A stretch of DNA of 64,000 nucleotides from assembly GCA_012064415.1 (NCBI GenBank), contig SSNU01000247.1, positions 682,629 to 746,628 of the forward strand. The letters are read 5' to 3'. The translations under genes and the position numbers were made by a program. The DNA is from Gyrodactylus bullatarudis (lineage: Eukaryota; Platyhelminthes; Monogenea; Gyrodactylidea; Gyrodactylidae). The stretch's first letter is position 1. Each line of letters begins with the position of its first letter. This document shows positions 47,201-64,000 of the stretch, piece by piece. The notes under the pieces are model-generated. The model searched no databases. It was given only the letters and a program-made list of their open reading frames with translations, and had not been told where the DNA came from.

Positions 47201-49522
47201 ATGACAAAAACAACCGAGAATACACCGAATCTTCTGAGTCGATTCTTTCCTCCAATGAAAATTCCTCTTTTAACCAAGTAAATCTTGATCGACCATTCTT
47301 TGCATGGGAAAACATGATTTGTCAATTTCTCTTTTGTCATAAAGATTCAATGTATGTATGGTTAAGAATGCGAGGAACCGCCCCTAAGCAAACCCATTCT
47401 TCATCATAAATCCAAGGACTCCAAGTCTAATTCTATTTTATTCAGCTGTCTGATCTATATATTGACCAAATAATATGGTTTAATCTTCAGCCGAAATATT
47501 TTTCCAGTTCACAATTATAGAGAGTTACAGTGGAGTTTTTGAATCGGTTAAATAATCAGATAAAAATTAGGTAGGCCAGGAAATAAATAATACTCGATTC
47601 TTTTCATTGGTAGACATGTATGCACAGAATAAGGAAACTTTAATAATTGTATTGATTTATTGAGAAAATTGATTAGGCCAAGTTCAGTTAGAGATCATTT
47701 CTCACCTATTACGTAGGTATGCAATGCATTGAATTGCATGTAACCTTATTGCCAATTGTATTTGTATCTAATTCTCACAAAATTAAATTAAAATTATTCA
47801 TTCATTCTCTAACCTCACCTCTTTGTATCTCACCTGGTTGAGAAGCATCACTCATTAAGTTCTTCTCCTATATCAAAAAATCAGTCAATAAAAATTACCA
47901 ATACATATCCAGTAATTCTTGATTCAGTATTAACTTATTAATTTGAAGAAAGTAGAATTAATTGAAAATTATTATTTTATCTATCTAACAATAATTCCGG
48001 TTCCTAATTTCAAAATTCTTAGACCAAAATTCACTTCAAAAAAAGAGAGAAGGAACTATGAGTCATTCGTATTTAGAAAAATGATTCGAGAGAGCTTCGT
48101 TTAATTTCTCTAGAAAAGAGAGACAAATATACTTTTATTATTTCTTATTAGCAGAAAAAGTTTATATTCTTTTGTGTATGCAACATATTCAGTAAAAAAT
48201 ATACAATTAAAAAATTTCATAATGTATGCTTTTTTTTCTCGGAGTGCAGAAGTCGAATAAGAACTCTTTTGAGTTGGATGAATATGAGAGTAATCGATTT
48301 GATAATCTTGAAGAATATGAAAGGAATAATGAGAGTCATCTCAGTCGGCCTGATGACATCAACAACAACAGTCTTATGAGCTATTACGAAACACAACAAC
48401 AGTACAATCAACAGAGCAAGGAAACTGTGAGTTTACAATCAGTTAATCTGAGTAATAATTAATAAACTATTTTTAGTATGTTCACAATTTGGAGACATTC
48501 TATCAATGTTATAACAACAAGGACACCAGTCAGCAGCAATATGAAGACAAAATTGAAATTAGAGATAAACTCAGTCGTCTGCCATACCAGAATAACCATT
48601 CAATTTATGAGAATCAAAAGCCACCCTGTCCCACTTATGATTCTCAGTCTAGTGATGGAGACTCTAATAAACTCATGAGCCGGATGACACTTCCAGTCTT
48701 GGCGATGTCTGAGAAGACAAGATCCTCTATTATCAAGACAATTTCAGCGACAACTTCACCAGATCCTTTGAGAAAGATGAATTCTTTCCGAACTAGGGAG
48801 GAGATTAGCAGTGAAAAATGCAAGAGACGCTATCTTCCTTCGAATAATGGAGGAGCAAAAAATGATCGTTCAAGACCACTTACTCGTTACTTACCAGCAC
48901 CAGACAAAGAGGACATTGACCTTCGTGCATACCTTGAGACAATGTGTAGCTATGATCTGAACTCGGTTAGCACAAGGTACCATATAACTGTACAAAAGGA
49001 TAAATGTTTCGGTTTTCTCTCCAAAGTATGTTTATTATTTTTGTAACTACTCTTAAGTAGCATTATAATATTATTTTATAGATGACTTGCAAATCAGGTT
49101 TCTTAAAGGGCAACGAGGATGGTACAAATGAGCTTCACAGAAACAATTTCTCTCTCCTAGGTTACGCCAGGCGTAAAGCTCTCAATATTCTACACAGACA
49201 ATGGAAGAAAAGATGGTTTCTTCTCGACAGGAGACGACGAATTATAACCTACTTTGACAACGAAGTAAATCTCTCTTGTGGTCACTATTCAATTAAACCA
49301 AAAGCCCTCATAAGTTTCGCTGACATTGTTAATGTTATACCTGATGTCGATTCAGGTCCCAATGGGACCACTTTTAACATGATCCTCCTCTCTAATGGTT
49401 GCCAGTCTGATTCGCCAACTGTAAACTTTAAACTTAGGGCCCCCAATCATGAATGTATGAGAATATGGCAGGACGCACTATTTTTGTGTGCTGGAGCCTA
49501 TTCCATTTTCAAGAAAGAATGA
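32235..49522 (+). CDS. PHLDB: PHLDB/LL5-type pleckstrin homology protein
   Basis: Related to PHLDB1/PHLDB2 (LL5), PIP3-binding scaffolds that anchor microtubule plus ends at the cortex. Supported exons: 39514-39678, 41067-41267, 42551-42704, 42752-42912, 47060 or 47080-47277, 48250-48426, 48477-49025, 49082-49522. The C-terminal PH domain has WKKRWFLLDRRRRIITYFDN near its start and a final MRIWQDALFLCAGA helix, as in PHLDB. The lead-in (DIDLRAYLETM, then FGFLSK) is also a family signature. The coiled-coil exons end ENLEFQLLE, resembling the family's D-D-L-E-F-Q-Q-L-E. Less certain pieces are a first exon ending at 32429 (start set at Met 32235), a 42-nt exon at 40983-41024 and an exon at 42997-43076. 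The FHA domain of PHLDB1 was not found. Introns reach 7 kb, and exons may be missing between 43 and 47 kb. Confidence 0.75.
32430..39513 (+). other. Large PHLDB intron
   Basis: Roughly 7.1 kb between the putative first coding exon and the next supported exon. AT-rich with pyrimidine runs; contains the foldback element at 38007-38725. No other convincing exon, RNA gene or transposon coding sequence was found. If the first exon is wrong, this stretch is intergenic. Confidence 0.45.
38007..38725. repeat. Long foldback TIR element
   Basis: A 719-bp inverted repeat with arms of about 270 bp (38007-38285 and 38455-38725). The arms are very similar: both read ACAAATAAATGTTTTGAATT and continue through AAAATGCACCAAATTTCCAC in opposite orientation. 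A diverged centre of about 170 bp separates them. The ends are TAAAGCTAGTTGATATGAAG on the left and, inverted, TAAACCTAATTGACATGAAG on the right. The conceptual peptides in each arm are only mirror copies of the repeat. No transposase. MITE-like. Confidence 0.8.
39885..39990. repeat. Possible partial copy of dispersed repeat C
   Basis: A segment containing ATATTTGAATTCTACGGGTA and a following TCGATAAGAGTT resembles ATATTTGAATTCTAGAGGTA ... TCGATAAAAGTT in the repeat at 60317-60755. The similarity is short and limited to this part, so it could be a fragment of the same family. Confidence 0.35.
44545..44940. repeat. Foldback element in PHLDB intron
   Basis: Inverted repeat of about 395 bp. The outer arms share ATATG(G/A)TCATTTTTCAAATTTC, and inner arms share GGGAGG then AATTAGACAAGAAA (about 44627-44685 against 44792-44851). 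The central part resembles sequence near 55250-55380, which suggests a second, more decayed relative there. Non-coding and MITE-like; ends are approximate. Confidence 0.6.
45880..46022 (-). repeat. tRNA-derived SINE-like element
   Basis: Read on the minus strand, 46020 down to about 45950 is tRNA-like. It has a box A match, TGGCGTAGTGGTA (46013-46001), and a weaker box B-like ATTCGGACCCC (45985-45975) 28 nt downstream. CCGG-GTGTG and CACAC-CGG can pair to close a stem. The downstream part runs into an AT-rich tail ending near 45880. Cloverleaf arms are not all present, so this is a SINE head or decayed tRNA pseudogene rather than a working tRNA. Confidence 0.5.
46081..46398. repeat. Dispersed repeat C, copy 1
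   Basis: Shares an ordered series of blocks with 60317-60755: GACTCGCATTCAATCTTTTG, then AAAAGTTATCTTACTTTTTA, AAAAAATCAACTCT and AATTTCCTATCGAATGGG followed by GTAAACGAAGTA. Copy 1 is shorter by internal deletions and contains an 11-G run at 46333-46343. Same orientation in both copies. No coding capacity; class unknown. Confidence 0.7.
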
Positions 49523-49574
49523 AATGTGACATTTTTGTAAAAAACATTTACCGATATATTTGTACAGTAAAATT

Positions 49575-49580
49575 AATAAA
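49575..49580 (+). terminator. Poly(A) signal of PHLDB
   Basis: AATAAA 53 bases after the PHLDB stop and only 12 bases before the NAA50 stop codon on the opposite strand. PHLDB transcripts would therefore end inside antisense NAA50 coding sequence. Confidence 0.5.
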
Positions 49581-49591
49581 GCATACATAAT

Positions 49592-50188
49592 TTACTCAAA
49601 ATCGTTATCAGAATCATCAACATGAGCACATTCTGACAATTTTTTCTCCAGTTCATAAGCGCTTTTAGGTTCAATGAGCAGATAATAATCATTAATAAGT
49701 TTAGTTTGGACGAAATTTCTACGTTTGTAAAACTCTTGTCCCGTTTCATTGGCTGTATGAACATGCAAATATATACTATCGACATCGCCTGCCTTTTGGC
49801 ATGTTCTGATAGCATGATTTAATAATTTGGTCCCAACCCCTAACTCGCGATATTGTGATAAACAGCCCAGGGTCATGATATAGCATTTTTTAATAGCTTT
49901 GGGAGTTGTAGATGTAACTTGATTACCTTCCTGATCAAAATAATCGAATCTGTAACAAATGGCTCCAACAATAATATCGTTAAAATATGCTAATCTACAT
50001 ATTTTATCTGATTTTAGTACTTCCAAATAGAAAGAATTGCTATATTCTACAGGAAAAACACATTCATTGATTATTCTGAACTGTTTCAAGTTGTGTTTAG
50101 TGAGTATTCCAAGACAAATTTTAAATGGACGGACATTTTTCTTTGGCTGAGAGCCTATAGTGTCAATAGAAGATGAAACAACCATCAC
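49592..50188 (-). CDS. NAA50: N-alpha-acetyltransferase 50 (San)
   Basis: A GNAT acetyltransferase acting on Met-starting N-termini, partner of the NatA complex and required for sister chromatid cohesion. A single uninterrupted exon, 198 aa (human 169). Key family residues are visible: the peptide-binding FPVEYSNSFY (FPV loop), LAYFNDIIVGAI, catalytic Tyr in CYIMTLGCLS, the acetyl-CoA loop YRELGVGTKLL (matching R/Q-x-x-G-x-G/A) and catalytic His in IYLHVHTANE. About 20 residues precede the usual start, and a loop before YIMTLGC is about ten residues longer than in human. The ATG at 50188 is followed by a second in-frame Met. It is the only intronless multi-domain-length gene here besides roadblock, and is tail-to-tail with PHLDB. 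Confidence 0.92.
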   Translation of the reverse strand: MMVVSSSIDTIGSQPKKNVRPFKICLGILTKHNLKQFRIINECVFPVEYSNSFYLEVLKSDKICRLAYFNDIIVGAICYRFDYFDQEGNQVTSTTPKAIKKCYIMTLGCLSQYRELGVGTKLLNHAIRTCQKAGDVDSIYLHVHTANETGQEFYKRRNFVQTKLINDYYLLIEPKSAYELEKKLSECAHVDDSDNDFE

Positions 50189-50446
50189 GAAAACGATAAA
50201 TTTGAATAAATGATTAATTAAAATTCCTAATCAGATTCCTCACCAAAATAACAATGCGTTTAAACTCGCTAATTATTTTGGACTACTTTACTTTTTGAAT
50301 TTAATCGCTTTTAATAATTTATAATAATAATCAATTATGCTAGATATGTTATTTCTAAGCAACTCTCTTGGACACTTTTCGATAGAAATAAAACATTGTA
50401 AGACTAATTCAATAATTTTATATTTCTGACTGAACAATATAATTTT
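50189..50446. other. Gap between copine 3' end and NAA50 5' end
   Basis: Short AT-rich interval with two minus-strand genes on either side. It should contain the NAA50 promoter and the copine 3' untranslated region. Nothing else recognised. Confidence 0.4.
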
Positions 50447-61918
<11,472 letters not shown>

Positions 61919-64000
61919 CTAAGAAGGAATTATTATTTACTATTCTTTATTTTGAAGAATGATGGGGAAAATTGAAAAACATAAACATTTTCAATTGAAA
62001 TTATGCTTATCTTCTAGGATATGGAAGCATCAACTCGATAATTTTTTCGACATTTCTCCAGTAATTAGGCTTTTGATATTTATTTAAAATAAACCTCTAA
62101 ATAATAATGGAATAAAGTACTTGACAGAAAGAGAGCGAGAAACAAAATCCCTCATACTATCAAAGTGAGTAGGCTACTTTTTTTCCTCCCGCTCAAGCAG
62201 CCTTGTAAATTTTTTGTTTCTCTCTTTAGTTTATTCTTCTGTTCTCTCTCATTTTCTCACAATTTTCCTTGCTCACTCTTTGAGCAATCAGACGTGGAGG
62301 GAACAACATTCATCGGCTACTACAGAATATTTTTAGTGTTAAATTCTTACAATTTTTTGTATGTAAAGTAGAATAGAGAAAGGATGAGCATCACTGCGGA
62401 AATATGATCCCGATAAGATCAAGCCCGGATGTCACACTCTCTTGCTCTCTCCTGTGACTATATTTTCATATACCCATACGCACATATTTCTCATCAGACT
62501 ACTAACTCTCCTCCCCCCTCCTATCCAACCACCACTATCACCAACTCCCATTCAATTGCCCTTACTCAGTTCATTTTCAGAGTGAGAGTGTGTGTATATC
62601 TGGTCCCTCAGATGTATCTATTTCATCTCAGCTGTGAACACTCAGGAAAGTGTTAATTATCATATTTATCTATGTTTTTTTCGCTCTCCCTTTGTGTTGG
62701 TGTTCATTTCTTTATTGAATTTTTTCTCGTCTAATTTTTTTTTCAATTGACTGACATCATGGATTTTATGTAGTAGAATGGGGATCATAATTAATTAATT
62801 AGTTATAATTATGAGTAGAATAAGGAGGCGTGTAGGAAACTATTAGAGCTGGGTGATTTTTCATTCTATCTCAGATTGGATAATAGTTTTAGCAAACTAA
62901 CATAATTTTAATAGTCTCCTTCTTACTCAAAGAATGCAGAATTCTCTCTCTCTCTCTAGCTGTGTGAGCCAATTATTTCAATTTATTAATGAACAAGTTT
63001 TTAACAACAACTAGAAACAGAGAACTACACAGACATACTTTTGAATTAGGATCTTCTCGAATAAAAACTAGAAATGGAAAAAAGGGAATATAATAATAAA
63101 TCTTTAAAATTTACTTTTATAAACTTTGCTAACTAACCCGTAATAAATTTTTCTCTCGAAATAATTCCCAAAAGATTCGAGTATAATTAAATTAGAGTTT
63201 GAAATTTTTTTTGGCGTCAGTGTTTGGGATGCTTCAATATACAATTGTTGCTACAACAGCGATCAGATTTAAGTAACCATATATAAGGAGTGAAATCTGA
63301 GTGCCTAGATCATTTTACTCTATGCTTTTTTGGGAGGTATACGATTTCTTACATTTAAAAGGGTAACTGGAGTACAGTCCAATTGCAATTAATGACAAGC
63401 CTCGCATTTAAAAATCCCCATCTCATCGTGTACATTCAAACAAGGTTATTAAAATCCCACTAACCAAATATCTTTGAACTAACCAAAAAGACCCCTATGT
63501 GATTTCAATCCTTCATAAATATTTTATTTTTTTACTTTTTGTAATCCTAGAGCAATAATTATTCAATCAAAAATTATGGTTTTTTTACTCGTCGGTCTAA
63601 TATTACACAAAATTACTAACTCAGAAAAAATTATAACTGAGTCAGAATTTTGGGTCTTTTTGACACCATCCTCTTTTTTCATCTTATTTTTGATTCTATG
63701 TATGGAATTTTTTTTAATAACTAAACCTAATTGACAAAAAAACTCAAAATTTTTTTCCGGAAAGTCATTCGAATTCCATAATGAAATAAGCCAATGAGTT
63801 GTGGAAATTTAAAAATCTTTCTTAAAAATTCAATTTGATCAAAATTTAGAGCTGAAATTTTTTATCGATTTCAAAGATTTGTAAGCAGTTAAATGCAGAT
63901 ATTTAAGACCAGCATTAAGATCTTCCCTTTCATTTTTCTGTTTTTTTAGCGAAAATCATCCAAAATTTCAACATTTCCCAATTGAACTGCGTGCCTTTCT
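61919..64000. other. Right edge, probable 5' copine intron
   Basis: No copine C2A exon was found in these 2.1 kb, which are AT-rich with CT runs (for example 62943-62958) and end in another TIR element. Probably intron leading to copine exons beyond the window. Confidence 0.45.
63722..64000. repeat. TIR foldback element, cut by window edge
   Basis: Begins TAAACCTAATTGACA, the same end as the right arm of the 38 kb element, then TTTTTTCCGG. It continues with AAGCAGTTAAATGCAGAT, which is also present in the 38 kb copy. The matching right arm would lie beyond 64000. Confidence 0.65.

Noticed and set aside
62429..62656. 75-codon frame near the right edge
   Set aside because: Ser/Thr/Pro conceptual peptide from a pyrimidine-rich tract, without family support.

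Overview
This is nuclear DNA from an AT-rich animal genome. It has spliceosomal introns, GT/AG junctions and AATAAA signals, a labial-type Hox gene, and a full set of conserved animal housekeeping genes. The labial homeodomain is bilaterian and looks arthropod-like. High AT content, abundant CT/GA runs and many foldback repeats would fit a crustacean such as a parasitic copepod, but no species can be named from the sequence alone.

Layout. (1) 1-7.3 kb: Hox1/labial on the minus strand, two coding exons split by a 4.4 kb intron. (2) 7.3-31.5 kb: a gene-dense block of ten genes, often arranged head-to-head or tail-to-tail: HRD1/synoviolin (-), FBXO42-type F-box/kelch (+), dynein light chain roadblock (-), mitochondrial IF2 (-), PHF14 (+), ceramide-1-phosphate transfer protein (+), a gamma-tubulin complex component (-), UCHL3-type ubiquitin hydrolase (+), the RNA polymerase III largest subunit (-) and EXOSC10/Rrp6 (+). 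(3) 32-49.5 kb: a long PHLDB/LL5-type gene (+) with very large introns. (4) 49.6-50.2 kb: intronless NAA50 (-), tail-to-tail with PHLDB. (5) 50.4-61.9 kb and beyond: a copine (-), whose N-terminal part lies off the right edge or was not found.

Exon models were built by hand by matching splice sites to reading frames and family alignments. For HRD1, FBXO42, MTIF2, PHF14, CPTP, the gamma-tubulin protein, UCHL3, POLR3A and EXOSC10 the coding exons sum to a whole number of codons. Lengths are close to the family norm for most of them; FBXO42, PHF14, the gamma-tubulin protein and EXOSC10 come out shorter than the usual human forms.

The most striking property is intron size. Many introns in the dense block are only 22-35 nt, at the very low end for animals, while neighbouring labial, HRD1, PHLDB and copine carry kilobase introns filled with foldback elements. 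Five of the foldbacks share a terminal motif beginning TAAA(G/C)CTA and look like one non-autonomous TIR transposon family. The genes act in general cell functions (ER-associated degradation, ubiquitin metabolism, Pol III transcription, nuclear RNA decay, mitochondrial translation, microtubule nucleation, lipid transfer) plus one axial patterning gene. They do not form one pathway, and I see no prokaryote-like system, CRISPR array or viral gene.
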